From Campylorhamphus procurvoides (Eukaryota; Chordata; Aves; Passeriformes; Dendrocolaptidae): DNA of 64,000 nucleotides. This document shows, piece by piece, positions 1 to 14,200 of the stretch. Made by a program: the position numbers and the translations under genes. The stretch is taken from NCBI GenBank assembly GCA_013396655.1, contig WBMV01008586.1, positions 372,001 to 436,000 on the forward strand. The letters run 5' to 3'. Below the pieces are notes generated by a model that saw only the letters and a program-made list of their open reading frames with translations, searched no databases and had not been told where the DNA came from. Numbering within the stretch: the stretch's first letter is position 1; every line of letters begins with the position of its first letter.

Positions 1-3000
1 GCCTGAGCTGTGAAACCAGTGAAGTTAAGTGGTTTTTCTCTCTTTAGATGGTGAATCCAAATTCTGGGTATAGATCAGATAATAGCTAAAAGCTAAGATA
101 TCTGTGTGTGAAGTCCTGTGCTAGGCACCACACCTAAACAAAATACCTAAAAAGGCCCCTAAGCAAGGTTTCTAAATCCTTAAATAGGACATGATCTACA
201 GTAAAATGCATATTTGAAAATGAAACTTTTGCTCTTTGATTAGTTATGAAAATTGTCTTTGGTATCAATGAGAAGTGATTGCATATGTTCTCCATTACGT
301 CTGGCTTTCCAGAGGTCAGAAGCACAGAAGTATATTTGGTGAGTTGTCCATGTTCCATGAGAACTTATCTGAGGGGGTCATATTCTTGGACAGAGAATAT
401 TACACTTTCAGGTTATTTTTGATTAGTTCCTCGTGGCTTATAAGACTTCTCAGATGTGACTGAGTTTTACTGTGTAAAATAAAGGGGTCAGTTATTCCAG
501 AAAAAAAATGCTGGCAAGGTGAATGTAGGATCTTTCAGCCATCACTGCAGACGAGTCATGCTCTCCAGAATCCCTTGTGTCTCATCAGCTTATCACAACA
601 GGACTTTTACAAGTTTATTTCTAGCTGTTTTTCTGATGATGTGTGTTACAGGGAGGACATTTTGGCATTACAGAGGCAAAAGGAGAAGACAGGCAAAGAG
701 TTTAATGCCATTAATTTTACCTCATGATCTCTTGGCAGAAAATACTTTTATGAAGTAATTTTTGGAGTCAAGGCAGAGTCTAAACATTTTTAGCTTGCAA
801 ATGGTGGTGAATAAATTTTTATTTCCGTCCAGAGGCAGAAATGGTTTAACCAAGGCAATGTGATCACTAACAGCTTAAGGGCCCAGTCCAAATGACAGCA
901 CATACAAACATTACCTGTGAGAAACTTAAAAACCAAAATTCAACTACAGAGCTTTAAATCATTGTATGGAAAACTTTTCTTCTAAAGAAATTGATATATC
1001 CCATGGCTGCAACTGTTTTAAATTTTATAAGAACGTCTCCCTCAGTTTCCATGAAACTGTTAATTTTATGATGGCTTCTTGTTTATTCTGAGTCCATGAG
1101 AGTTAGCTGTTGGTTAGTCTTCCCTGGGCAACCCTGTTTTTCCTAGAATTCTGTTGATGGGATTTTTTTCAAATACTTGTTTTTTCTGGGACAAGAGACT
1201 GGGTGGCCAGTCTTCTTAATGGTGGTGAAGTAGTGGTGTAACACCTTTTGAGAGAGTGGCAAAATTGTTCAAATCCCCACTGCTTTATAGGGATTAATTT
1301 AATGAGAGCTGTCAGTGAGCATCGGAGGTGTGAGAGAAGTCCAGGGTGTTACAAGTGCTCTTGAAACCATGCTCTGGCTTCAAACCTGCCAACATTTCAA
1401 ATGTTAAAAGTGGTAGACTTGGCAGATAGGCTGAGTCTGGTTCCTATGGCTGCCTGCTCCTGCGGAGACTCCTACCCCCTCTCTCCATGCCTCTTGGGCA
1501 GGCCAGTAGCTTCTTGCTCTTGCATACTGGCTTTCCCTCCTGAAAAGTCATATGCTCCCTGCTTGAATACTCCTGCTGCTGTTGTTTGAAGAGGCAAGAC
1601 ACCATTAATCCCCTGAGCAGAATACCCTCCAAGATACCCTGTGCCTGTCATTTTTAGCAGCACTTAGAAACTTTGCAAAATTAACATGTAGAAGTCTAGT
1701 ATTGGCAGGTCTATTTCTAGGGCACCAAGAGGAAAACTGGTCAAAGCAGTGGAAAGATGGGTTCTGAAGGGAATTAATAGAACCACTACTAAGCTATTTA
1801 TCTAAGGGGGCTGATGAATATGCTAGACATTGCAGGAAAAGGTCTTTTAGGCATAAAGCAAAGTAGAACAGAAGGTGAAATTGATGTCAGATTTGACATC
1901 CTAAAATGGGATTAGAAAAGCAAAGTTTTCTCTTTGGTAGATTGTTACAGATTCTTGTGAATGCTGTGTGAAACAGAAAACTGATAAACTTGTGCACTGG
2001 GTCCATCAAACTACTCAGGATTTATACACAGTTTTAGAGATTAAGAATTCAAGTATATCCAGGATGCACTTGATTTCCTCTGTTGTCACTTTGAAATGTA
2101 TCTCTGCATGCTCAGCAAGCTCAGTGCACTCAGCATGAATGTGAGAGGTTAAGCAGGTTTATGCAGCATATGACCACTTCTCTGGGATTTGCAAGTGCTA
2201 GGAAACTCAGTAGATTCAGAAACTGCCAGCAAATGACCCAATTCCTTTTGTATCCACAAGCAATCACCAACAAGATGAGAAAGAGGAGGTAAATGACTCA
2301 CAGAAGTGAAAATCTGCAGCCAGGCGTGTCAGAATTGGCAGGTATAGGTTCTACACAAAAAACCGAAACCCACCAAAGAAAAGTTCATGGAGGTTGCACC
2401 TGATCTGCATCTATTGTGGCTATGGTAATGGAAGAAAATAAGAAAGCAAACCCTAATCATCAAAATATCTGAATCTCTCTCAGCAATACTCTTATTTTGA
2501 CCTTGAAAATCAATCTTATGATGAACCACACAAAAAAATGTTGGCCAGACCATTCAGTCAATGCTCTCTTCAGAGGTTAAGGACTGCTTTTCTGGTTACT
2601 CAAAGCTGAGCTTCCCTTCCTTCAGGCAGGCCATGTTTTTCCTCACTACGGTGCTGATCTGGTTTGCCCTTAGTGCTCTATGAACCCAGGCCACAGTGAC
2701 TGCATTTACCTCTAGTGAAGGGAGTGTGTGTGGTGGGAAAATACAAGATCTTTCTGAAATGAGAGGAATTGCTCAATTTCTTTCTCCTCCGATGATTTAG
2801 AATTGTAGACAGTGGAAAGAAAAAGAGGAGAGTTGGCATTGGATTAAAACAAAACAGAACTAGAAACCCAACAACTCCTTCTGGGCTTGAAAATCATAGT
2901 AGTTTTGTCCTGGTGGGAGATACCCAGAAGGAGAACCCAGAGGAGGCTGTGACTGCAAGAGCAGAGGCAATTGCATGTGCACAGAAGCATGCCTGGAGAG

Positions 3001-5243
3001 GACATCAGAGGGACACGGTTCCTGAAAATTAGGTGGTACTGGGTAGGCTGAGAACAGGAGAAAGACAAAGTAGAGTGGTGCTCTGCAAAGCAGCTTTTGA
3101 CAAAATGAGCAGAGCACACTTTCCTGTACGGACAAATCTGAATGCCTTCGGTTAAGACTTCAGCATGCATCACCTGTTTCCTTGTGAATGCTCTAATCAG
3201 CAAGTTATAACACAAAAGGAGCCTAAACCCTCTTATATTAAGGAAAAAAGTAGAGGCTGTTTTTCCAGAGGAAGTCTAAACATCCTGCGTTAAGATGAGT
3301 GCAAGCTCTGTGTCTTCAATTCAGACCTGTGTCTCCAACACTGAGAAGTGATGATGGTTGGCCAGGTCACATGGCTTCCTCTCTGGCTAGTTCTGAGTCC
3401 CAGCATGATGAATGAAACTCACTTTTGGTGGGGGGTCCATGCTTAAAGAAGGATGCCTTGGGCCCCATTCTGCATGAAACTCTCTCCTCTTCCATGCAAG
3501 AGTGAGGCATAACCCCAGCATAACCTCTGCTCTGATGGACACATGCAAAATATTCCTAGTGTTAAATTATTACGGTGATATATCTCATTATGTCTTTGGC
3601 TAATTTGGTATTTTTGTACTGGATACACCATGCAGACAGGAGATTATGTGCTACCCACCTCTTCCCCAGTCAGCCAAGTGGAGTATTTGACTGCGACATG
3701 TCTGCCTGGTCTATGTCCAAAGATTTCCTTTAATGTCAAGGGGAGGACCAGAGGCTAGGATAGGGAGGAACACACCTTGTTCCTATCACCAACTGGAACT
3801 GAGGTCTGGCAGAGGCATGCACCTGGGCATGGGAGCAAGGGAGAACCTCTGGGCTCAGAAGCACAGGCATGGCCTTTGTGTCAGGAAAGCAGTGAGCAAG
3901 GCAGCTCCTGCAATGTAACTTCACTTCTTCCTTAATGGCAAGCGTTTGACTTTGAAGCTCTGGTCTCCCCTGATCAGTTTACTCCATAAATTAATGTGTT
4001 AATTGTACACACAGTGCTGTCTATTAGGAAGGTGTGTGTTTGACAGCCTCCAGCTGCGAGTTTGCAGAGATCCTGTTGTAGAAATCATTACAAGGAGCAG
4101 TTTTCACAATCTTTTTAATGCACTCTTAAATGTAACAGTTACAGGGGCTTTAAGTATGCAGCTGAAACATGTTTGGAGAATTCAGCTGCTCTAGTGTTAA
4201 CTTGATGTTAGATCGAATTGCATGATGCCAAATTAGCTGCACAACACATATCATCCCACTAACATCGTAAGAGCTTTTCTTTCTCTTAAAAACCAAATAA
4301 AAAACCACCACCATTTTTAAAGCTCATACTTCAGAAATTCTTTTGTAACAGGTTCCATCTGTTCTTAATTTCTTTCCCAAACAGCCAGGCTAGAAAGCAA
4401 ACCCTTTACTCACATCGACTTCTTGTGTGAGTCATGGCTCACAAAAGTGTGCAGGCTCTCTGATCCTGAGATAGAGGCAAGTGCATGTTATATATTTACA
4501 ACAAATCTCTTTGACCTCTCAAATGCAATGGGCACTACTGTTAATTTAGAGAACCCTGTGAATCACACAGGCAAAGTCAGAGCAGATGTGTTTTAATGTT
4601 TGTTGTTTTTTTTTTGACATCCTTTTCTCTTTGGACATTCATTCATAAACCTATAAAAACAGGTAAATATAATTTTGTTTCTTTTAGTGATAGGAGCTGA
4701 AATCCGGCTGACATTGGGAATAGAGGTCTACTGTCAGAAACTACCATTTCACAATCAGTCAAATGAATATTACTGAGGTGCTCCAAAGTGTTCAGACATC
4801 AATAGGTTTGTGTGTGTCCACACAGACATTCATGCCCACTGCCAAAACATGCAACCCGAACAACAGATAATGAATTGTCACCTCTGCAAACAGATGCATG
4901 TGGGAAGGGACTACAAACAGCTCAATGCATGGTTAAACACCTGCTTGTTCAGCTGGACCCATGTTCCAGTAGTTGTGGTTAGAAGAAGTTTGTCGGGAAA
5001 GTAGAAACAACCAATTTTTTCCCCTTTTTACAGTAATTTGCGCTCTCCAAATCTGAAAGGGCTGGGGGTGGAGGGTGAGACCAGAGAGGAAGCAAAGCAT
5101 TGGAAGGTGAGAAAAAAATGCAGTGGAAGTTAAAGCAGCTTGACCCAAGGAGACACTCACCTATGTAATGTAAATGGGAAAACTTGAAGAAAGAAATGGT
5201 TTTCAGACAAATAATTGGAGAAGGTTGACCTTGATACTGAAAA
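1..5243. other. Unique AT-rich non-coding DNA
   Basis: No gene is supported here. The open frames are at most about 120 codons, overlap on both strands, and none shows a recognisable domain. The base composition is AT-rich with scattered short poly-T/poly-A runs, for example a T run near 4607-4616. A TAAT-rich stretch at about 3985-4260 looks like possible conserved non-coding sequence, but this rests only on motif texture. I see no repeat that I can name. Confidence 0.7.
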
Positions 5244-5270
5244 GGGGGGGGGGGGGTGGGGAGGGGAGGG
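5244..5270 (+). repeat. Poly-G tract with G-quadruplex motif
   Basis: A run of 13 G is followed by T, GGGG, A, GGGG, A and GGG. This gives four or more G-runs of at least three with one-base loops, the classic pattern for an intramolecular G-quadruplex. The tract continues into purine-rich DNA (AGAAAGAGGAAGAGAG type) up to about 5288. It is isolated in AT-rich unique sequence. The exact number of G residues may be unreliable in an assembly, because homopolymers of this length are error-prone. Confidence 0.85.
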
Positions 5271-6496
5271 AGAAAGAGGAAGAGAGAAATAAAGACCTGT
5301 GTAATGTAAATCAAAAAGACTTCAGTATAAGCATTTACAGACCAGTTGGAGTCCAGAGAATGTATGCCTGTCATCTAGCCCCAGAAAGTTTCAATATGCA
5401 ATTTTCCAAAGTAATCTAAAGTGCTGCTTGTTTTAAGAAAAAAAAGCACCCTTACAAGGGTCTGTAATTTGCTATTTAAATTGCATTGAGAAGTTTCATG
5501 TAGTAGGTCACAGGTATGCTGCCCTACTTCACCAATCCTTTCTAACAGGAAGCCTGTTTAATGCATGCTTCTATCAGGCTTTTCCTGAATTTACTGAGGG
5601 CCTTCACTGATGTAGTAATACAGTAGGTTCTAAAACGCTTGAAAAATATGACGAAGATTAAGATTAAACAAAACATTTTTCTTGGTGATAAATTTAAGTA
5701 AATTGAATGTAATTGCTCAATTTTATTCAAAGAAAGAGTCTGTGCTGACCTTAAACTCAAGTATTCTTCCTGACTTTTGCAAGCCTGGATACATGACATC
5801 ATTTGGACAATTTGCACATATTTATACAATTTGTCATCATTCTGTCTTTACAGTCTGGAGAGTTACAGGATTTGCCTCTAGGCTTACTTTTCTCCCTGCA
5901 CAAAATGCTTTATGAGAATCATATGCTTGCAATACTATTTTTAAAAACTGAAAAATTTAAGTAAACATTGGGAACCTACTTCATATTTAAAGCTGATATG
6001 AAGAAAATAAATTGTGAACAGAGAAAAAGGGCCTGGAAAATTCTAAACCCAAGCACGTACTGGAGGCACTGGTGTTTTTTTGACTTAGGCTACATTTGAC
6101 ATGGGTATGTATCAACAGCATGGGCCAGGATAGTATTTCATAGATGGGGGTGGCATTAAATGAATTTTTTTTGTGCTTTCACCAAATGTAACTCCTGTAC
6201 CTCATTACCATTTCAGTCAGTTGCATGGATTATCAGGAAGATTAGGAAAGTCATTGTTTGGCATGCACTCCAAATTTAGATTCTTTTAAGATGAAGGAAG
6301 GGGAAAAGATTGGCACAGTGGAGAGGAGAACCAAGAGTTTGCAAACTAAATGCTTATAGTTAGGTCCTTAGTAGCTGTAGATAGAGAATAAGTAGTCTGA
6401 CTTTTTCAAGTGGATAAGAACATTTTATTCAAGAAATGTTTAAAATTAATATTGGAGTGATTCTTTTAGAATTTAAGCCCTTAATTTTGGAGTCTT
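5271..6496. other. Unique AT-rich non-coding DNA
   Basis: Purine-rich DNA at the left edge grades into ordinary AT-rich sequence. I see no coding signal, repeat family or RNA gene. The right edge is the 3' end of the CR1 copy that starts at 6497. Confidence 0.6.
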
Positions 6497-6880
6497 CACA
6501 GAATCACAGAATATGCTGAGTCGGAAGGGACCCATCAAGATCACTGAGTCCAAACTACTGGCCCTGCACAGGACCCCCCAAGAGTCACACCCTGTGCCTG
6601 AGAGCATTGTTGAAAGGCTTCTTGAACTCTGTCAAGGCTTGGTGCTGTGATCACTTTCCCGGGGAGACCGTTCCAGCGCTCAATGGGGTGAATCACTTCT
6701 TTCAAATATCTAGCCTAAACCTTCCATGACACAACTTCAGGCCATTCCCTCAGGTCCTGTCACTGGTCACCACAGGGAAGATATCAGTGCCTGCCCCTCC
6801 TCTTCCCCTCACAAGGAAGTTTTAGACTGCCATGAGGTCTCCCTTCAGTCTCCTCTTCTGAGGTCTGCCACATTCAGCTC
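6497..6880 (-). mobile_element. CR1 LINE, 5'-truncated 3' end
   Basis: This is a fragment of the chicken repeat 1 (CR1) non-LTR retrotransposon, lying on the minus strand. The plus strand opens with CACAGAATCACAGAAT, the reverse complement of the tandem octamer at the CR1 3' end. It continues with the conserved 3' UTR texture GGAAGGGACCCATCAAGAT. Typical CR1 phrases then follow in order: CACAGGACCCCCCAAGAGTC, a GGGGAGACCGTTCCAGCGCTC block and AGGCCATTCCCTCAGG, ending with the CTCCCTTCAGTCTCCTCTTCTG segment that corresponds to the end of ORF2. CR1 copies are usually 5'-truncated, as here. Homology fades near 6880. The copy is dead, because only the tail is present. Confidence 0.93.
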
Positions 6881-9800
6881 CTAGGTTTCAAATTAGAAAA
6901 TTTTTTCCTTGTTTCCCATAGTTGCTATTCCCAATGCAGTCTTCCAAAGAGAACAGCAGAACATGTTCTTGAAAGGGCTGAGATGCTCTTTTCCTAAACC
7001 AGCGATATCTGTGAACTTTAGTTTAGGTGTAGGCTATGGCTACATTTGGCTTCTTATCAGGGCAAGACTTGACAATGTACTAATATTCCCTTCTATCTGC
7101 TTATTTACTCCTACATCCCAACATACAGATCAGAGGTGATCTATACTGCAGATTGACTGAGTCACCACTCGAGAGTAGTAGTAAATATGGGGTTGACAGA
7201 ACTAATCTGTCTTACTGTATTTTCTGTGTTTCCTCTATCCTATAAAATGATCTAGTACAATAATTTTTCCTCAACAGGTAAAAAAAATAAAAAGTAAATT
7301 TATAAGAAGACCATACTCTTTCTAGGTAAAAAACAAGTATGAGAATTTGTTTCTCTGGGAAAGGCAATTTTTTCCTCCTAAAGTCATGTGTTTCCATTTT
7401 GAATCAGCATTTTCTTTTGGATTTCACTTCATCATTTTAGAATAATTATAATTAATGCATGGTCAAAAAAAATATTTCACTTCAGTTTGAATGAAATCTT
7501 TTGTTCAAATTACATTTTTTCAGCATTATGTCTTGACCATCAAATCAAGAAAATCTGCAGTGTGTGCAGCTAGTAAGATCTTTCTTCTACAGAAAGAAAC
7601 AAGCTTGGTCATTGATTTCAGCTAGCATAAAATGAAGTCCAAATCGATTCACACCAACAGCTTTTAACTTTCAGAGGGGGCTTACATTTGAACGATAGAC
7701 TGAAAGTGAGTGATCCATAAACCTGGTAAATAACACTTTATTGCTCTTGTAACTCAGTAGATGTGCATTGAGTTTTATAGACAAAAGCAAATCTTCTAAG
7801 TTATTATGGACAAATAGAGAGGAGACAAACAGCAGACTCAGAAAGGTGAGGATGGATGAAGATGGTAACCATCACTTGAAGTATATTTCCAGTGAGTAAT
7901 TGGAAGCAGGGGTCAGATATTCTGGCTTCTTGAAACAATCACTTTTTTTAGGGGAGTTAGAGGGAGAAAGATGGAAGATCTTAGTGAAAGCAGAAGGGGA
8001 TGAAAGCAGAAAGATAAACACAGAACCTTGCTTTGCGGGCATTTATTTTGGACTCAGGGATAGATGGAGGGAAACAGGTATGGTAGTTGTATAAAGCATC
8101 AGGACATCATACCTTTATTCTGACCCTGTAAGTGAAAACAAACCTGAAGGGAGACTTTAAAGCTCCCTGTGGTTGAAGCCACACCACAATTTTCCAGAAA
8201 GACTCAGTTAATTAAAATCTGCAAAACAAAACACCACTATTAATTCATTAAACAATCCTGTGGGGTAACAGGCTGCTAATGTAGCTTGTGCAGACCCTGT
8301 GCCACTTGCCACTTGTGACAGCAGATCCTGCAGGCAGCAATGAGGCAAGACTTTTGCCTATGCTTACCTTTATGCACTGCCACTAAATCTTTGCACAATC
8401 AGGGTCTAAGCATCAGTCAATAAGTCCTGACCACACAGGCACATTGACTTATAATCATTTCTATTCAGTATGCACATGGGTTATCAATGCACATATTTGG
8501 TACCCTTCATTAGTTTAGTGTGCTATCTTTAGAGAAAAGTCAATGGCCTGCCCATCTCAATGGATACCCTAGAATAAATTTGTGAACTAACTACAAAAGA
8601 GTACATAAAACCAGATGAGGCATGACAGAATTAAAGTCTTTGAGTCAGAGGCTCAGCTGTGGCAAGCAGCCAGCTGTGCCACTGCCAGTTAGGCCATGCA
8701 TATTACCATTACAATTATATAGAAGGGAAATGACTTCATGCGCAGGGTATGGCTTGAATATTAAAAATTCCTTGAGCAAAATGAAAGGCGCATTACAGTA
8801 TGATAGAAAAAGAGTGCAAACATGTTTCATTTTATTTCAACACTACACTCCAGCAGATGCACTGGTAAGCAAAGGAAATTGCTAGGTCTCAGTTTCATGT
8901 TCCAGGGCTTTACTGATTGGAGGACAGATTTACAGCACATGTAAGAAACAATTAGAATAGGGACTCCACCAACAACAAAGCAAGGGAATAAATTCCGATA
9001 ATGAGACGGGAAAAGTACAAGGTAGAAATGATCTATGTGCTTGCATTCGAGGTATAAAATGTCAAAAAGCCCTGTGTCAGCATGAATTGCACTAGGCAAC
9101 AGATGGTGTACAGATTATGCTCTCTCCTCCTCTCTCTCCCCGCGTCTCTTTCTTTTATAGGTTTCTTTGCGAAAAAACTACAGATTTTCCCCAAACACTT
9201 TGCTATTTATTGGCTGTCAACTGAATAACCATAAATGTTTGGTTGGGAGATTGTTGGGAAAAGAAAGAAGGGAGGGAACAGACAGGAAAAACTTCAAAGT
9301 TTTCCCAGTCACATTGCATGAAAAGGAGATCCACTCTTTACATTCTGAATTGTTGGTTTTGGATAAATTATTTAGACTGAAAGCTTTTATTTTTTTCTTC
9401 CCCATTCTGGAGACAGTAACTAAATGTCATGCAAAAAATGGAAAGAGAGGTGCTCTGCAGTGCTGAAATGTCTGACATCACAGCAATGAAAAGGAGCTCA
9501 AAGAAACTTGTTGCTTTCTCTTAGCATCTATTTACATTATGTAGGCAGAGTGGCTGAATCATGCAAAGGTCTCATTGTATGAGAAAAACTCATGAGTCAT
9601 GGAGGGATTTGAAATTTGTGGCATACTTCTACCTTGGTGAACATACAACAGTCTATGACTAGAAACAAACAAACACTGCAGAAGCCTTGTGGGTAGGGAC
9701 TATTTTGTCTGCTTCCCCAGTACAGTCACTTTGTGTGTGAAACTGTGATATTATATACAGCAGTTTAGGACAAATGAAAACAATAATATAGGAATGCCAG

Positions 9801-11190
9801 TCGTGTTAGGCATTTGATAGTCAGAAGCACAAAAACTAGAGATTTTACAGGTCAGAATTGGTACCTGTTCTTCTGTTTTTAACAATAATGTTTTATTTTC
9901 ACAGGGACTTAATACTCTGGAAGAATAGGATGAAAGTAGTCCTCTGGGTGACATTACATTTCTTAGATGCTGTTTATTTTGAACGCACCTAAACCAATTG
10001 TTACTTTTTTTTTTGTAATTATCAGTATTTTATTGGTAGAAAACTACTATTGGACAATGTTTGGCCAACATTTATTTTAAAGTTCAAAGCTCCACTGTAA
10101 TTTTGCAATACTATGCTTTGCACTTTCCACCCAGACCAATACTATCCATTTAAAGCAAACTGTTTTTCTAAATTGCTTGAACACAAAAGTACTAGAGACC
10201 CATATTAACTGAAGAAGCAAGGGAGGGTTTTAACCAGAAGTTGTGACCCCTTCATAGTCCATTAACACCTGCTGAGGTGGCCCACACTCCACTGCTGCAG
10301 CTGTGTGCTAGCCTTGCCCATCATACCCAGCCCCTGGGTACTGCCCATTCTCCTGCTGCTGTGTCCCACTTGTCCCATCTGGCAGTAACAGGCAGTGATT
10401 AGAGGTATTATGTGATGTGGGGACAAGGGATGCTGCGATAGGTACTTTACCATCAAGCCAGGAGATGTGCCCAGAGGCAAAACACACACAGCTGAGCTCT
10501 GAAGTTAGGGTGGTTACAGAAATATCTTCATTCAGAAATGATAGTTTCAGTGTCAGGCTCAGGGTGCAAGCAGAGTGAGTATCAAAACCCACTGGAAAGG
10601 AAAAAATGAGTTGCTTACCTTTGTGTGTTACAAGCATCAGATGAGGTTGTCTAGAAACTTTCCAAACCCAGCTGACTATGGATGGTTGTGCAGGTGTTTC
10701 TCAGTGTGTGCATCATGTAGGTATGTGCTTTCAGTTTGCAGATACAAGCCACCTCACTTAATTTACCTGTTGAGCAGAGTGACAACTGCCACATGTTGAC
10801 TCTGATTGAAAACCTCCTGATTGAGTGTCCTGTCAATGGATCATCAACTGACTCTCACCTCTGTAGTGATTCAGAGAACTCCCCACCTTCTTGTGAAGAA
10901 TCCTAGTGAGAAATAATATTAAAGACTGAATACGGAGACTGCTGGATATCACATTACAAAACATGAGCGAAGAGAGTTCTTACTATACAAAGATTTTTCC
11001 ACATTTCACAACTTAGAGAGAGAGAGACATTCAGCTCCAGATCATACGCTGGGAGTTAAAAGGTCCATATTTTCAAGTGGTAAAAGTAGCCACAGCTTCA
11101 CAGTCCCCAGCCAGAGGCTCCAGCGCACATGAGGATGTTATTTCTTTCCATTTCTCCCATCTCAGGATCCTGAATTAATTTCTAGAACTT
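6881..11190. other. Unique AT-rich non-coding DNA
   Basis: There is no supported gene. The open frames are under 110 codons and unrelated to each other. A pyrimidine-rich tract at about 9119-9160 (TCTCTCC type, ending TTTTATAG) resembles a splice acceptor, but no open coding frame worth naming follows it. A short AG run lies at about 11018-11028. Nothing else stands out. Confidence 0.6.
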
Positions 11191-11204
11191 AATTAAAACT
11201 TCAG

Positions 11205-11262
11205 AATACCTCTGTAGTATAGATATTCTAATCACTTTCCCCATTATACAGATTGTGAACAG
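11205..11262 (-). repeat. Possible MIR/L2-type ancient repeat fragment
   Basis: The phrase CCCCATTATACAGATTGTGAA resembles, with several mismatches, the very conserved CCCCATTTTACAGATGAGGAA portion shared by MIR SINEs and L2 LINE 3' ends, in reverse orientation. The preceding CTCTGTAGTATAGATATTCT fits the adjacent part of that consensus. Only about 60 bases are recognisable, so this is a low-confidence call that needs a profile search. Confidence 0.3.
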
Positions 11263-14200
11263 AAAGAGAATGAGATTTTTAAAAATCCTTAACATTAAGC
11301 TAATTGATTCCTTTGAAGTCTGTAGGAATATTACAAAGAACATGAAAGCCTACAGAGTTAAGCCAGCCCTAAGTGCCAGATTTTCAGAGATCTTTTTAGA
11401 ACTGTTTTTAAAAAAATTCCTTTGCTTAGGAAACTCTGAAGTTTATTTTTTATATGAAATCAAAAAAGTAGATTTAAAATTTCCCCTAGAACTAAAGTCT
11501 CAGCACATTCAATTGCCAAGTTGTTAGCTACTGTTGTGACATAGTTATGCTTGTGGTCTATCTTTCAATAGTATTGAGTGTGTAATAGGCTTTCAAAATT
11601 AAATATAAGAAAACAGTTAAGTTATACTTTTCCCTTTATTTGTATGAAAGATTGTCTACTATAATGAGATAAGAAGATCAATCCAATTTAGTTTGAATTT
11701 TAATTATAGGAAATGTCATAACACTTTGCCACATCTTTGTGAAATGCTTTGAATCTGAAAGGAAAAAAAAAGGCATTTTTAGATGAAAAACTATTTCACC
11801 TAAAGTGTTTAACCTTTTCTAGCATTTAGTTCCTAAAACATGAAACCTAGTTGCCTTGGGGGATCTTGATAAGTATCTGAACTGGTAAAATACATGTCCT
11901 TCAATGAACTGTATTTCTCTTTATATCTTCACATTTCTAAAGAACTTTGTAAAATATGACATCCCTAGTATGCTTGAAAATCCCAGCAAGGCTATTTGGA
12001 TACCTTACTTCAGGCCACTGAACAAGTAGGCCAATGAAACATGATTCAAAAGTCTTAACGCTAAAAACAAGTATAACTGTTCTCCCCCTCACAATAATAA
12101 AAAGGACATAATGTGATATTTGTGTAGAAGACAGGCAAAAAAACTGAATAAAAAAAAGAACCAGACACATTGCTTCCATCCTGGTCACACACTCTTTCAG
12201 CTGGCAGTGGAAAGGGCAGTATATTCTTCCTATGGAACCAACAGTCTTTACAGGTAGCAGCAGTTCTCCAGCTGCTTTTGTGTTACACCAGCACTGTTCC
12301 ATTTCATTTACACTGACCTAGATGCAATCATGGTCGTGCCAGGAACTCTTGAACTAGCATCTGTGTCTGAGTATTGCTTTATTATTTTTTTGGGGGTTAA
12401 ATCTTGCAAACATCTCTCCTTTTTGCTGTCAAATAATAAAGTATATACCCTATAGAGAAGTTGTGAATACAAATTATTGAATACCAATTTGCATACAGTG
12501 CAAAGACCTTTAGTATTTAGTAGTAGATTGCTCAGTTTTACTGCGTGGTTTACTCTCATATTTTAATCTCAGTTTACTTTAGAATCCCCATGAGAATCAC
12601 TTGGTTTTTCAGTTCCCAATATACATATTCATTATCAATTTGACATTGTTATTTGTAAGCCTACAATATGTTCAAAGTTTCTTTGAAGAGATATAGAATG
12701 CTGTTCTTTTGCCTATTGATCCATGGATCAATGGTAGTGAAATTCTGAAGGGAGCCCAGTTACAGACAAAAAATACATGTGTGTGTGTGTATCTAGATAT
12801 AGGTATATGCATGTGCATTTCTTATGGAAGACTGCTTTAGAACTGCTGCTGAAATAGACATAATTGTATGTTCAAAGGAAAAGTTCTCACACCGAGGTGA
12901 ATGTGCATGCTCCAAGACAGAACTGTCTTAGAGCGCTTTACATCAATAGGATGTTCATCAACTTCCAGAATTAAATCTATTTATCTGAAAAAGGTCTCAA
13001 CTGACAACATTTCTAGTCCATAAAATAGGAAAAATTAAAAGCAAGTTTTCAAGTCAAACAAACAAAACAAAGACAAACAGCTAAAACTGTCAGTGTCAAG
13101 CTGTGAAAAAGTTAACAAAAAATCGTCCAATCTACATCAATAGATTTTGTAAGGGCCTTTTTTTTTTAATAGTTTACACATTTTAAAATTGATCAAATGG
13201 ATATTTAGCAGAGGATTGGGAGCTGCTTTGCAAAAACTGCAAATGTAACTGATAATTTTGATTATAACATGAACTTTCCATACATTATGTATGCAAATCA
13301 TACTTTTGTCTTATTAAACTTCTTTTTTTTTTCTTTCTGTTACACTTTTTCTTAGGTGTAGAAAATCAACAAAATGATGGGATATGTGAAAAAGAAGCCA
13401 GTGACATTAGTTTAGTCAGGAAAAAAAGTGACCAAAAACATCCACACCTCTTTTAGTTTATTTTGGTTTGCTTATTGTGGTTTTGAAAAAAGCTTACATG
13501 CCTGTTGTACTTGACCATTAAAAAGAGAGATTAGATTAAGCAGAAAGTATTGAGAAATGCATGAAACAGCATACATAAATGAATAACATGATTGTGTAAC
13601 CCATTTCATTAGGCAACCCAAAATGACAGGTTTGAAAAAAAGGAGGCCTATGGAAAAATGTGTAGCGACGGGGTGAAAAACTGGTTCTAGGCTTCAAGGA
13701 TTTCATAGAACATGGTCTAAATCAACATGAGTAGATGTATGGTTATGGGGATAGGGCTCAACCATTTGGTGTGCTAAGTTCCCCTGATTTCTCCACCAAA
13801 ATTCTGTACAAGTTATCTTCTGTTCTGATTTGAACACCTCCTGTTCTAAAACCTCACACTGGCTATTATTTGCTTCCCACTTTGTCACCAATCTCCAGCT
13901 TAAGGCTCTGCAAAATCTGAGGCTGTGGATGACTTGCACCTTTATGCTTCAGGTACCTCCTCACACAGACCAGGAGCAGAGGCAGTGCAAGCTGAACCAC
14001 GATGGTGCATCTGGTACATAGTGCATAGCTGCACCACGGTGCACACAAATGCTTGCCACACCACATAGTGTTAATGGGATTTCATGGAAGCCCCTTGCAG
14101 TCTTTATTTTCCTGTCATACCCCTGCAACTGTGAAACTCACTTCTTCAGTTGCCAACACTCCTGCAAGTTTTATTTTCCCACCTGACTACCAAACCCCCT

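Noticed and set aside
9119..9170. Pyrimidine-rich tract with TATAG as a splice acceptor
   Set aside because: No credible coding frame or partner donor follows. Such tracts are common in AT-rich DNA.
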